This document shows positions 23,987 to 33,473 of a stretch of DNA of 50,631 nucleotides, in pieces. The DNA is taken from NCBI RefSeq assembly GCF_049310905.1, contig NZ_JBMEMN010000023.1, positions 1 to 50,631 on the forward strand, written 5' to 3'. How positions within the stretch are numbered: the first letter of the stretch is position 1; every line of letters starts with the position of its first letter. The translations under genes and the position numbers were made by a program. The notes beneath the pieces are model-generated. The model was given only the letters and a program-made list of their open reading frames with translations, was not told the origin of the DNA and ran no database searches. The DNA is from Gudongella sp049310905. GTDB lineage: Bacteria > Bacillota > Clostridia > Tissierellales > Tissierellaceae.

Positions 23987-25024
23987 GATGTTTTTAAGTA
24001 TATGCTTTGCGAACTTCTCAGCTTTTGCATTTATATCAGGTACGTTATAAATTGATCCGGGATCATTTGCAGTAGCCATTATTGAAAATTCAGGAGGAAG
24101 CTCAAAAGTCTTGTTCATATTTAAGCTACTTATAAGTTGCTTTGCTAGAGCATCACCACCGGAGAAACCAGATACTATCACGGTAAAGATTCTTTTGTCA
24201 TAGAATTTCGTTTTTCTGAACAAGGCTGTAAGTCTGTTGATTGTTGCTACAATATTTGCTGTAATCATGTCGTTATAGTTTGGACAAAGGAATATTATGG
24301 TCGAGGCATCCTGAATTGCAGGATAAACTTCTTCTACAACTACACCACCATAAAAACATTTAGTCTGCTTTCCAAAGTACTTACAGGTTTTGTAGCTACA
24401 TCCTCTGCAGTCTGTAATCGTTCCATTCCCTAGATAAACTTCATTTATTTCCACATCATGAAGGTGTTCCTTAATCATTTCCCAAAGAGAATATGTATTG
24501 GATGTACCTTTGTTGGAAGAATGTAGAACCGCAATCGTCTTGTTTCTGAAATACTCCTGAGTTGAAAGAAGTCTTCTTCCAAGTTCTTCACTTTTTTTGA
24601 GGCAAATATCCTCCAAAGATAAATCATATATTTTTTTTAAGGGGATGTAGTTGTCCAAATTTTGATTTGCTTCTATTACAGGTCTGCCAGGGAAAGTACA
24701 ACCCAACTGGTTTGCAATGAATACAATATCCTGAGCTGCAGTTTTCGTAAAGTTGTCGTATCCACTATGAATCAGTATTGAACCTCTTGAATTTTTCAAG
24801 GAATCTTTCCCTCTATTGACAAGCTCCTCAAGGATTCGATTTATTTGAGGATTAATACCTATTGAATTTAATTCTATTGCAAATAGAATATTGTGACCCT
24901 TTAAGTCAGGTAAATTCTCTTCGTTGTTGATAACATTAAAATCCTCACCGTTTATTGCCTTGTCTATCATTTTCTGTAGAAGAGGGGAGGGTTTTGATGG
25001 CAAGATAAGCGTAAATGGTTTCAT
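23984..25024 (-). CDS. Iron-sulfur flavoprotein/NADPH-dependent FMN reductase-like
   Basis: A 346-residue two-part protein. The N-terminal 155 residues look like a second, degenerate flavodoxin-type domain (FTLILPSKPSP, GSILIHSGYDNF). The C-terminal part (about 160-346) starts with the flavin phosphate loop IAVLHSSNKGTSNT and has a cysteine group CRGCSYKTC...C (206, 209, 214, 223) at the position where Isf-type flavoproteins hold a 4Fe-4S cluster. It is probably a soluble redox protein. It is the last gene of the minus-strand operon; its ATG overlaps the stop of the preceding gene by 4 nt, implying coupled translation. Confidence 0.75.
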   Translation of the reverse strand: MKPFTLILPSKPSPLLQKMIDKAINGEDFNVINNEENLPDLKGHNILFAIELNSIGINPQINRILEELVNRGKDSLKNSRGSILIHSGYDNFTKTAAQDIVFIANQLGCTFPGRPVIEANQNLDNYIPLKKIYDLSLEDICLKKSEELGRRLLSTQEYFRNKTIAVLHSSNKGTSNTYSLWEMIKEHLHDVEINEVYLGNGTITDCRGCSYKTCKYFGKQTKCFYGGVVVEEVYPAIQDASTIIFLCPNYNDMITANIVATINRLTALFRKTKFYDKRIFTVIVSGFSGGDALAKQLISSLNMNKTFELPPEFSIMATANDPGSIYNVPDINAKAEKFAKHILKNI

Positions 25025-26262
25025 ATTATACTCCTCAGTTCGTTATAGGTTTCTTCAAGTCTTTTTTTTAGCATTGAATCCAGATCATATGACGGAACTT
25101 CAATACCTTGTTTTGTAAGTCTTATTTTTGAACCCATAAATACTTCTCCGACCATTGAAGACCCATAAAAGTATTCATTTCTTATGGTAGCTATCAAGGA
25201 AAGTGCACCTGATGACAAACTTGGAGCTACATAAGGTTTAAATCCAAACTTTCTGATTTCCAAGTTTGAATCAAGGGTTTTGACTGTAAGTAAAAGCGAT
25301 TGCTCCTCATTGTAGTTTATCATACTGTCAGCAACTATCAAGCCCTTTCCATGAGGACCAAAGACCTGACCTTCTTTAAGATACTGCATTAGTTCAGGAT
25401 TTCTCTCCGCATGGAAAGTAGCTCTTGCATTCATTACACCTAGACCATATCCAATTATTTGGTTGGGAGCTAGACCCATATAATCCAGATTTCCACTTTC
25501 ATCAAGGTTTGAATCAAGATAAAGTCCTCTGCAGAGCAGATCAACAGGATCGCTAACAACTGCGAATATTCCCTTGAAATGTTTTTCACGGGCAATTCTG
25601 GCATATTTTCTTAGAATCTCTCTGTTTCCTTCGAGTTGTACCATTCGTACATCAACATGTTCAGATCCGACTGGTGGAATACCCTTTGATGCGCAGAATA
25701 CAAGCATGTCGCAATCGAATAAACCATTTTCATCCATTGGTACAACCTTTGGGAATGAAGCCTCATCAAATGGTCGTCTTATCTGATTCAATTCATGTTC
25801 CCATCTTTTCATTTTGTCAGGATTTCTATCATATATTCCGATAGTCATGTTTGAGCCTAAAAGCCTGAGCCCTATCAGAAGTGTACTTCCAACATCGCCA
25901 AGAGCGATAACATTAATTCTCCAGTGATCAGGAAAGTGATTTAATTCATCTTTCCAAGTGGGGAAGGAAATGTTAATACACTTGATAGTACCATTAGAGA
26001 TTTTTTGTTCAATCCAAGATGGCAGATCAAAATCCTCTTCATTTTTCTGCAGAAGATCCAGTCCTTCAGTGTCTGATACAATCTGTGAAGATGATGTTAC
26101 CAGAAAACCTCTTCTTGAAGAGAAAGGATCCATGGCTTTAAGAAAATATACTGTCTCTTTGGCATCGACGATCTCTTCTCTCGAAATGGGATCCAAGGAA
26201 GAGATTTTAAAAAGTGAAAACAGTAATTTGTCATTGTATTTATAATAGTAAGTTTTTATCAT
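25021..26262 (-). CDS. Divergent lactate/malate dehydrogenase-like protein
   Basis: A 413-residue protein whose residues about 115-400 follow the LDH/MDH fold: dinucleotide loop VIALGDVGSTLL (GDVGS at 122-126), VVSDPVDLL (235-243) in place of the classic VVSNPVD, an Arg in GLGVMNAR (278-280) and the catalytic His in FGPHGKG (His304). The Asn-to-Asp change and the altered Arg region suggest a different substrate or a sensing role. The first 110 residues are an extra domain I do not recognise. Both ends overlap neighbouring genes by 4 nt. It might reduce a keto acid linked to the function of the giant protein next to it; this is inference. Confidence 0.7.
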   Translation of the reverse strand: MIKTYYYKYNDKLLFSLFKISSLDPISREEIVDAKETVYFLKAMDPFSSRRGFLVTSSSQIVSDTEGLDLLQKNEEDFDLPSWIEQKISNGTIKCINISFPTWKDELNHFPDHWRINVIALGDVGSTLLIGLRLLGSNMTIGIYDRNPDKMKRWEHELNQIRRPFDEASFPKVVPMDENGLFDCDMLVFCASKGIPPVGSEHVDVRMVQLEGNREILRKYARIAREKHFKGIFAVVSDPVDLLCRGLYLDSNLDESGNLDYMGLAPNQIIGYGLGVMNARATFHAERNPELMQYLKEGQVFGPHGKGLIVADSMINYNEEQSLLLTVKTLDSNLEIRKFGFKPYVAPSLSSGALSLIATIRNEYFYGSSMVGEVFMGSKIRLTKQGIEVPSYDLDSMLKKRLEETYNELRSII

Positions 26263-29200
26263 CTCATATGCCCTCTCAGTGTATGTTCCAGTCTCTTAAG
26301 GTAATGGATGTCCATCTCCAGGAAAGTGGAAGGTTTTTGATGCCTTTTCCGGAATACGCTACGCTCCAAATCTGGATATCTTGGTGTGAAAATAACTTCA
26401 CCCAGCGAAGCAAGTGTAAGGTTCTTTTCATTTATTTCCTGATAAACCTCCTCAATTATCTTTAAGAGGTCCAAAGAATTGTTTAGACAAATCTCAGACA
26501 GATTGTATATTGAATCCTGTGTAATATCCTTAATAAATCTAGGAGATACATAAGGGAGGATAAAGTTGATACTTGGTATTAGGTTTGATTCCAGATAATC
26601 CTTTCTCACCATATCTCCACCTAGGAAGGGGTATTGACTACTTTCATTGAACCATAATCTAAGATTTGGCACAAAGTAAGCGTATTCAACATCCAAATTC
26701 CTGATTTGAGCAATTTCCTTTCCTTTACCTGATAGAATGCCTACGAACAATTTGGAAATTTCTATTCCTTCTTTTCGTAAAAGAGGTTCAACAATTTTAA
26801 TTCTGTAACCTTTGTGCAGAAGATCATCCAATAGAATTACAGGTCTCTCGAATGATTTTATCGTCTTGCACTGACCTTCGAGTGATAAATAGTTGGGAAA
26901 TTCACCTACTGTAAAGCTGTGTATATCAGGTGCAAATATTCTTTCAGTATGGAGTGTCTTTGTGACAGTGTTTGGAATTATTGAGTTATTGAGTATTATA
27001 CCAAACGGTACACACATCTTCTCCCCCAAGGATTTCTTTTTACTATCTACTATCGAAACTCCATTTTCATCACAAAGCTTTTGAATAAGCTTGCTGTACA
27101 CCATGTCTCTGTTAAAAGAAATCAGCAATTCATTTGGATAAAGGTCTGCCAAGGCTCGCTTGAGTTTTTTTCGGGTTGAAGTTATTACTTTCTGGATTCT
27201 TGGGTCACTATCATAAGGAGCTTTCAGAGTGTTTTCCAAATCCAGATTAATACTTATGGGATTATTCATGTCAACCATATACATGGGGGAGTCTTTATGC
27301 TGGAAAGGCATTCTTGAGAATCCCTGCATCAACAGGTATTCTTCAGCTTTCTCATTAACTCCTGATATCATTGTATTGCAATAAAGAGCATAGTTGTAGT
27401 CTCTGTTTATAGCAATAGAAAGGGTCTCGTTTAATACCATATCCATCAGATTGTCATTATCGTCTCTTGCAAAAAGACATGATATAAAAGCGGTCCTACC
27501 TTTTGCATAAGTTCGGATATAGTCTGTCAATTTCTGGTCTTCGAACTCATCGTAAAGCATACTATGTCTGACCCAATAAAAAGCTGAAAAGCCTAGAGGT
27601 AGTCCTGTTTCCATGTCCTTAAGAATAATTATCCTGTAGCTCATTTTGTTTCTTAGATTGAGTATTCCTTCTTCAATTATTCTGTTGCCGAAGTTATCCA
27701 TTAGGTATATAAGGATCTCACTACTTAGATTTCGGTGTACTTCAACGTCTAGAGTTTTCGTTTCTACTAGCGTCTTGTAAAGTGGTTCTCTGATGTAAAG
27801 TCCGTAGTTATAGATGTAATCTGCTGCCATCGGATCTATAAGCTTTGATATATCCCGATTTTTATCTATATTATCTCTGATTTGTGTCGAACTGATATCT
27901 TCATACTGGGTGGGCAATGTTAATTGAATTACTTTGCCTTTTATACGAGCAATAGCTTCTTCTAGAGCGTCTTTGTCACCTTTATGAGACTGGTCTGACC
28001 TTCTATCAAATATTACATGAGAAAAATTCAATATTTCTCGACTTTTCTTATATGCTGAAGCATTGATTATTACATCTGAACCTACTGCAACATATACTTC
28101 TCTGTCTCCAAATATTTCTCGTAAGTTTAGCATATCCCTGTCGGAACTTATATTTATTGGAATCTCTTTGGGAAAAAGGTAAACTCCATCTTCCTTGGAA
28201 ATGCTCATATTAATGATATTACGTCTGAACTGGTGCGCTTCCGTTCGCTTTGACCAAGAGAACTCATCGACTGCAAGATATATTTCAAAGCCTTTTCGTC
28301 TGATTTCCTTGGCGATTTCTCTATGCCCAAGACTGAAGGGGTCAAAGGATCCAGGGAAGAAAACAACATCCTCATCAGTAGTAACATCAAGAATTCCGTG
28401 TTCAAATTCAAAATCGGATATATACCTATATATATGGTTTAGAGAAGCAGCATTATTATAAAAAACAAAATTGTTTTCTCTGGAATCTTCTATAAGTGTA
28501 AGTATTTTCTTTCCTATTCTTCTGAATACAGTTTGTTTTTCATGGTGTGTGAGTTTATCGGAGTTAAATACTGTTGATGCTATAACCCTCAAAGCTTCGG
28601 TTTTTATTTCTACATTATATGATGCAATTGGAACAAGGAGTAGACCAAGAAGCCTGTTAAGACGTTTCTCATTTATCTTTTCATCCTCTTGGAAAAGTTC
28701 TCTGTACTTTGGATAGTTAATAATTGTGGTACCGATTGTATTCAAGAGCAGCATTATTGTCTGTGGCCTCGAAACCTTGATTTTCTCCTCAAGGTCATCA
28801 ATCACTTCATCAAGCTCCTGTGGTGGAAGATAAAGGAATAGATGGCCTAAATATTCTGGAATAAACTTAGTGAATTGATAGTTTTCCATTTCCAAAGCTC
28901 TCAGAAGCTCAATAGCAACATCATTTCTTTGTTCAAGGGAAATCATTGGAATAATATTGAGTAGTGTATAGCCACTATAGTTTCTAACTCTTTCAACGGC
29001 ACTTACCTTGAGCATATTACACAGGTGTATAGCAGTATGAATTCCCGTTTCCTTTGGATTTTTTCTTACTTGGTCATATAGAATATCAATATTTATTTTT
29101 TTAGTGGTCCAATCTGTCGCAGTCTTAAGGTTTTCAAGGAATAACTCTGAAACATTTGCCTGATCCTGGAGATAATTATCTCTGAAGTTGGCTATAATAT

Positions 29201-30983
29201 CGTCGTCCATTGAAAGTTTGTTAGAGATTATATATTTCAAGTAATTTTCTGCAGGAATAGGGGATTTCAAAGGTCTTATTTCCAGATAATCTTTCATAGG
29301 TGAATAAAGGTTTTCATCATTTACTCGAGTTATAACTTCAGAAGCTCTGTCTAGAGCACTTAGTCTGATGTTTGATATATCTGAGGACACCATTTCAATT
29401 ATATATGAGTAGAATAGATTTCTTCTTTTTGAATCAATTCCATTTAAAGGCAAATAATTAACTGTCTGTACAAGATAGAATTGAGATACCGGAATCAATT
29501 CCTTGGATCTTTGATAGAAGTAGTTAAGAGCATCAAAATATTCGCCGTAACTATCTTCATTACAATTTTCAAATAATGATTTTACTATAAGCTTCAAGTT
29601 GTATAGCCATAAATTTTGAGAGTCAACAATCTTGTGACTGGGTACCAAAAGTGATTCCAGGATTTCCTTAAATACAACGACACTTGTCTCTTCGGGTTTC
29701 TTACGTGCCACAGAGTTGGGAAGTTCTTTCCTGTATTCCTCATCATAATTTGCTAAAAGCTTACCAATCAGTTCAGCTGATTCCTTCCGAACATCTTCCT
29801 CCTTGTGAAGTAGGAGGTCGGTTAGAAAGCTTAACACCATTATTTTCTGCTTCTGAGTCAGATAAGTTGAGTACTCTTTTAGAATTTCAATATATAGTCT
29901 TAATATTCTCCAATTGGATTCTCCTCTTGCTTCTTCAAGTATCTCCAGGAACTTTTCATGATCCATAAGATTAGTCATTAGGAATATATTATTCTCAATA
30001 GCTTTATACTTAAAGGAATCCACAATATCTTCACCACGTAAAAGACTCCAATACGTCTTATCTTTCTTTTCAAGCTCGCCATTCAATGTAGTGTTTACAC
30101 CCATGGATTCCATATATTCTTCAAAATCCTTTAGCTTGCTGTAAACTCTTTTGTATCGCATTTCTTTAGCCTCATCAACATTGTCTAGCTTATCAAGGAT
30201 AACCTGAAAAGACTCGTCAAGGTCGTATATATGCATTATATGTCTTCCATCAACGTCTTTATTTTTAACCCTGAAATCAGCATAAATAAGAACAAGTGAT
30301 TCCAATGGAAGAGTTTCAAGCTCAAGGTCCCATGTAGAGTGATTCGTCGATATATGTCCAATCTTGTCCAGTCTCAATTGTTTGAACCATTGTTCAGTAT
30401 AGAAGTAGTGCAGATAAGGAACTCTGTTTTGTTCATCTTTAGCAACACCATATTTACCTACGTCATGTCCAAGGCTTGCACCAAGTACAATGCCCAAATC
30501 AATTGGTAGGTCAAGTTCCTTAAGTTGCATAGCAACGTGCATAGCTACATCCTTAACTCCCAGAACATGGTCAATTGTATTGTAACCATTGATAACCATG
30601 TCAAGTTGCATTATTTCAAAAATAAAGAGTTTGTCATATGCTTCCATGAATCGATAAAACTCCTCAATCGAATCCTTAACATCATAGTCGAAATGATTGC
30701 TCCCATTGACATATCTCAAGAGTGTTAGCACTTCTTCATAAAGAACCATGTTGTCCATATGGACTAGTTCACTTTTCTTATGTGAGAATGATTTATACAG
30801 GGCATAATCATAGATAGTTTTAATCCACTCAATCGGCTCCATGGGTTTAAATTCGTTTAAAAAATCATGAATAATTTCTATAAAAGAAATGACAGAAACA
30901 CTTCTGTCTTTTCTTAATTCATCAATCTTCTCTTTTCTGTTATTAGATGCTAGATAATCCTCAAGCCTTTGTTCGATATTCAT
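26259..30983 (-). CDS. Giant HD/helical-repeat/NadD-like/GNAT/PRTase-like fusion
   Basis: A 1574-residue cytoplasmic protein. An HD-type phosphohydrolase comes first, with metal ligands His139, His173-Asp174 (LGHDVGK) and Asp236 (IYADFRVK). Helical HEAT-like repeats cover about 330-860. A NadD-like nucleotidyltransferase follows (about 872-1065; GSFDPFSLGH at 878-887, ISSTQIR near 1030). A GNAT-like region spans about 1090-1240 (YRIIILKDMETGLPLGFSAF). Last is a phosphoribosyltransferase-like part (about 1260-1470; VILLDDLLHKGYR at 1382-1394). NadD and a free HD protein (YqeK) are often neighbours in Firmicutes; here both activities may be in one chain. ATG with AAGGAGG upstream. No described function is known to me. 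Confidence 0.8.
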   Translation of the reverse strand: MNIEQRLEDYLASNNRKEKIDELRKDRSVSVISFIEIIHDFLNEFKPMEPIEWIKTIYDYALYKSFSHKKSELVHMDNMVLYEEVLTLLRYVNGSNHFDYDVKDSIEEFYRFMEAYDKLFIFEIMQLDMVINGYNTIDHVLGVKDVAMHVAMQLKELDLPIDLGIVLGASLGHDVGKYGVAKDEQNRVPYLHYFYTEQWFKQLRLDKIGHISTNHSTWDLELETLPLESLVLIYADFRVKNKDVDGRHIMHIYDLDESFQVILDKLDNVDEAKEMRYKRVYSKLKDFEEYMESMGVNTTLNGELEKKDKTYWSLLRGEDIVDSFKYKAIENNIFLMTNLMDHEKFLEILEEARGESNWRILRLYIEILKEYSTYLTQKQKIMVLSFLTDLLLHKEEDVRKESAELIGKLLANYDEEYRKELPNSVARKKPEETSVVVFKEILESLLVPSHKIVDSQNLWLYNLKLIVKSLFENCNEDSYGEYFDALNYFYQRSKELIPVSQFYLVQTVNYLPLNGIDSKRRNLFYSYIIEMVSSDISNIRLSALDRASEVITRVNDENLYSPMKDYLEIRPLKSPIPAENYLKYIISNKLSMDDDIIANFRDNYLQDQANVSELFLENLKTATDWTTKKINIDILYDQVRKNPKETGIHTAIHLCNMLKVSAVERVRNYSGYTLLNIIPMISLEQRNDVAIELLRALEMENYQFTKFIPEYLGHLFLYLPPQELDEVIDDLEEKIKVSRPQTIMLLLNTIGTTIINYPKYRELFQEDEKINEKRLNRLLGLLLVPIASYNVEIKTEALRVIASTVFNSDKLTHHEKQTVFRRIGKKILTLIEDSRENNFVFYNNAASLNHIYRYISDFEFEHGILDVTTDEDVVFFPGSFDPFSLGHREIAKEIRRKGFEIYLAVDEFSWSKRTEAHQFRRNIINMSISKEDGVYLFPKEIPINISSDRDMLNLREIFGDREVYVAVGSDVIINASAYKKSREILNFSHVIFDRRSDQSHKGDKDALEEAIARIKGKVIQLTLPTQYEDISSTQIRDNIDKNRDISKLIDPMAADYIYNYGLYIREPLYKTLVETKTLDVEVHRNLSSEILIYLMDNFGNRIIEEGILNLRNKMSYRIIILKDMETGLPLGFSAFYWVRHSMLYDEFEDQKLTDYIRTYAKGRTAFISCLFARDDNDNLMDMVLNETLSIAINRDYNYALYCNTMISGVNEKAEEYLLMQGFSRMPFQHKDSPMYMVDMNNPISINLDLENTLKAPYDSDPRIQKVITSTRKKLKRALADLYPNELLISFNRDMVYSKLIQKLCDENGVSIVDSKKKSLGEKMCVPFGIILNNSIIPNTVTKTLHTERIFAPDIHSFTVGEFPNYLSLEGQCKTIKSFERPVILLDDLLHKGYRIKIVEPLLRKEGIEISKLFVGILSGKGKEIAQIRNLDVEYAYFVPNLRLWFNESSQYPFLGGDMVRKDYLESNLIPSINFILPYVSPRFIKDITQDSIYNLSEICLNNSLDLLKIIEEVYQEINEKNLTLASLGEVIFTPRYPDLERSVFRKRHQKPSTFLEMDIHYLKRLEHTLRGHMR

Positions 30984-31024
30984 GGGCTTCCTCCTTGTAA
31001 AGGGTAATCCGTGACAGCCATCAA

Positions 31025-31312
31025 TTATTCCTGGTCTATAAATTTAGTGTTCAAGAACTTGAACGATTCGCATAGTTGATTTTTGATATGTTCATCCAGA
31101 TCCCCCTCGATCTCACATTTCATAGTGGCAATGTTATCATTTCGCGTAACAATCATACTTGCAATATTTATATCGTTTGCAGCCAGAATTGAGCTGACTT
31201 TGCTTATGACTCCCTTTTGGTCTACATATTCAAAAATAAAACCAGGTTTGTTATCTGATTCTGTTAAATTGAGTTCTGATACAGTGGAATCTTTTTTTAT
31301 ATTATCTACCAT
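31025..31312 (-). CDS. ACT-domain protein
   Basis: A 95-residue protein that is mostly one ACT domain (about 22-92): FIFEYVDQKGVISKVSSILA, NDINIASMIVTRNDNIATM, CEIEGDLDE. It resembles the ACT regulatory domain of serine dehydratase or phosphoglycerate dehydrogenase and may bind an amino acid. ATG with GGAGGGG upstream. It is first after a strong promoter and 41 nt before the giant fusion gene, so it probably leads that operon and may act as its amino-acid sensor; this is inference from position. Confidence 0.85.
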   Translation of the reverse strand: MVDNIKKDSTVSELNLTESDNKPGFIFEYVDQKGVISKVSSILAANDINIASMIVTRNDNIATMKCEIEGDLDEHIKNQLCESFKFLNTKFIDQE

Positions 31313-31338
31313 AGCATACCCCTCCTTTGATTACTTTA

Positions 31339-31367
31339 ATTATATAATTATAAGAGAGCCTTTTCAA
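31339..31367 (-). promoter_or_regulatory. Promoter of the ACT/giant-fusion operon
   Basis: On the minus strand TTGAAA (31362-31367) and a perfect TATAAT (31339-31344) are exactly 17 nt apart, 27 nt before the ACT gene start. No terminator is seen between the ACT gene and the three genes that follow. Confidence 0.8.
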
Positions 31368-31387
31368 TGATGAATTGGCAAAGACAA

Positions 31388-31417
31388 TTGCAAGAAACAC
31401 ATATATAAGGGTATAAT
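31388..31417 (+). promoter_or_regulatory. Promoter of the PfkB-like/SbcDC operon
   Basis: TTGCAA (31388-31393) and TATAAT (31412-31417), 18 nt apart, precede the PfkB-like gene and face away from the minus-strand promoter above. Confidence 0.6.
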
Positions 31418-31441
31418 AGTATCCAATGGGGGTGACTGATT

Positions 31442-32374
31442 ATGATATTATCCATAGATTTGAATCCAGTGTTGAACAAGTGGTTGGACGTAGACGAAAA
31501 GTTTGAGAAATCAAAGTCATATATGGCTGATATTACAGGAAAGATTCCGGGGGATGGAGGCGCATATCTCACTTTGATTTTAAGCTTGATGAACGAACAG
31601 TCTAAAATAACCGGCTTTTCAGGTGGTTCCACAGGTGAGTTTATAAAAAACAGACTAAGTGATGCTGGTGTGTTTGAATTTATTGTTAATATTGGAGAAG
31701 AAAGTCCTGAAAGGACGCTTCTGAATTTTAAAGACACTAAACTTGATATAAGCCAGAAATATCCTTGTATTAACAGAGATGAAATATCAGAGTTTTACAA
31801 GGAATTGAAAGAGGGACTTAATACCTGTGAGATAATCTGTTTGAGCGGGGAATACCCAGCCAATATGCCTGATGATATGCCTCTGGACATTGCTCTTCTA
31901 TCCAGGGAATGGGGTAGAAAAATGCTTGTGGCACCAAAGATTGAGTTTTTGGAGGGTATTGTTCAAGAAGCTCCCTATTTACTTTTAGTAACTATCGAAG
32001 GTTTGGAAAGCCTTACAAATCTTAAACTTGAATTTGAAGGTGATATAATCAGAGCTTGCCAATATCTATTTCAGAATGATATTGAATATGTTGTCGTGGA
32101 TATGAAGAAGATGGGACTTTTATTAATGAACAGTGAGAAGGGATTCGGTATGAAAATTGAGAAGGAATCCATGGCAAACGGAGTTTTCATGCATAGTGGA
32201 ATCCTTGCTGGATTTGCGACTGGAATGATAAGGAAATATGATTTTGAGACTACTGCAAGATTGTCATTTGCATGTGGTGTTCTTGACTACCGCAGTCATA
32301 AAGGAAAACCTGATATGACTGATATAAAATCATTGATGAATAGTATTGACATAAGAAGTTTTCACAACTTATAG
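31442..32374 (+). CDS. PfkB-family sugar kinase-like protein, probably degenerate
   Basis: A 310-residue protein most like 1-phosphofructokinase/tagatose-6-phosphate kinase. The N-terminal ILSIDLNPVLNKWLDV matches the family's TLNPA-type start, and GFSGGSTGEFI matches the substrate region. The signature near the C-terminus, normally GAGD with the catalytic Asp, reads ANGVFMHSGILAGF and lacks that Asp. The protein may therefore bind a sugar phosphate without phosphorylating it, or be inactive. It is the first gene of the run leading into the SbcD/SbcC-like pair, 10 nt before the next start. Confidence 0.75.
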   Translation: MILSIDLNPVLNKWLDVDEKFEKSKSYMADITGKIPGDGGAYLTLILSLMNEQSKITGFSGGSTGEFIKNRLSDAGVFEFIVNIGEESPERTLLNFKDTKLDISQKYPCINRDEISEFYKELKEGLNTCEIICLSGEYPANMPDDMPLDIALLSREWGRKMLVAPKIEFLEGIVQEAPYLLLVTIEGLESLTNLKLEFEGDIIRACQYLFQNDIEYVVVDMKKMGLLLMNSEKGFGMKIEKESMANGVFMHSGILAGFATGMIRKYDFETTARLSFACGVLDYRSHKGKPDMTDIKSLMNSIDIRSFHNL

Positions 32375-32384
32375 GAATGGTGAT

Positions 32385-33473
32385 ATGATGATTAGTTTTA
32401 TACATTCCGGTGACATTCACCTGGGAATGAAATTTAAGAATGCTTCATTTGGAGCTGATAAAGGTAAAGCGAGAAGAGAAGAACTATGGCAATCCTTTGG
32501 GGATATGATTGAGTATGCTATAAAAACTAGAAAAGACCTTGTGCTCATATCCGGAGATTTATTTGAAGATGGTTCATCGACACTTAAGAATATTAAGAGA
32601 CTTAAGGACACTTTAGGCACTGCCAAAAATCAACATATTGTAATATTGCCAGGTAATCACGATCCTGTAACCAGCGAATCTCCATATTTAGGAGATGACT
32701 GGCCGGATAATGTAACGATTTTAAACCAAAACGGTCTGCAACATGTTTTTATTGAGAAGATTAAAACTTCAGTTTGGGGAATTGGAGCACTAAGAAACGA
32801 AGGTGAGTTGAAATCTGAACTGGAAAAGATTAAGCTAGTTAAAGGTCATAAAAATATTTTGATGCTTCATGGAGAATTTGGGTCCAATGGGGATTATCCT
32901 CTTCCTAAGGTGGAGGAACTGAAGAGACTCACAATGGATTATATAGCCCTTGGGCATATACATAGCCCTGAGTTTATTCACAAAAATATTGCTTATTGCG
33001 GATCTCTGGAACCTTTGGATTTTGGAGAAACCGGTCACAGAGGATTTATTGAGGGTGAATTGTCTAATGAGGGCAGTTATCGGTTTGTAAATTTTGCAAA
33101 AAGAAACTTTCACATAATTGAAATTGAAATAACCAAGGAGATGACCATTGAAAAAATTGTTGACGAGCTAATGCTATCAACTGGAGAGAATCGAAATTGT
33201 AATTTCTACCGAGTAGTACTCACGGGAATATCACCGTTGTTTATAGACATGAAAGCTCTTGAAACAAGATTCAAAAGAGAGGTATATCACCTGGAATTGA
33301 TTGACAGATCAGTTCCAGATATTGATCTGGAAAAGATTTCATATGAGAATAGAGGAAATATTCTTGGAATGTATATTGACAGTTTTTCTGATGAAGATTT
33401 TGATGATTCAGTTAAGAAAGATGCTTTCTATGCTGGGATTTATGCTCTCTTGGAAGGAAGTGACCTAGTATGA
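32385..33473 (+). CDS. SbcD/Mre11-like exonuclease (YhaO type)
   Basis: A 362-residue DNA repair nuclease subunit of the metallophosphatase family. Metal motifs are complete: HSGDIHLG (residues 7-14), ISGDLFEDG, LPGNHDPV, MLHGEFG and LGHIHSP. It resembles Firmicute YhaO, the SbcD-like partner of YhaN, and would process double-strand breaks or hairpins with the next gene product. The start could be ATG 32385 or 32388. It overlaps the ATPase gene by 4 nt, the usual arrangement of these pairs. Confidence 0.9.
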   Translation: MMISFIHSGDIHLGMKFKNASFGADKGKARREELWQSFGDMIEYAIKTRKDLVLISGDLFEDGSSTLKNIKRLKDTLGTAKNQHIVILPGNHDPVTSESPYLGDDWPDNVTILNQNGLQHVFIEKIKTSVWGIGALRNEGELKSELEKIKLVKGHKNILMLHGEFGSNGDYPLPKVEELKRLTMDYIALGHIHSPEFIHKNIAYCGSLEPLDFGETGHRGFIEGELSNEGSYRFVNFAKRNFHIIEIEITKEMTIEKIVDELMLSTGENRNCNFYRVVLTGISPLFIDMKALETRFKREVYHLELIDRSVPDIDLEKISYENRGNILGMYIDSFSDEDFDDSVKKDAFYAGIYALLEGSDLV

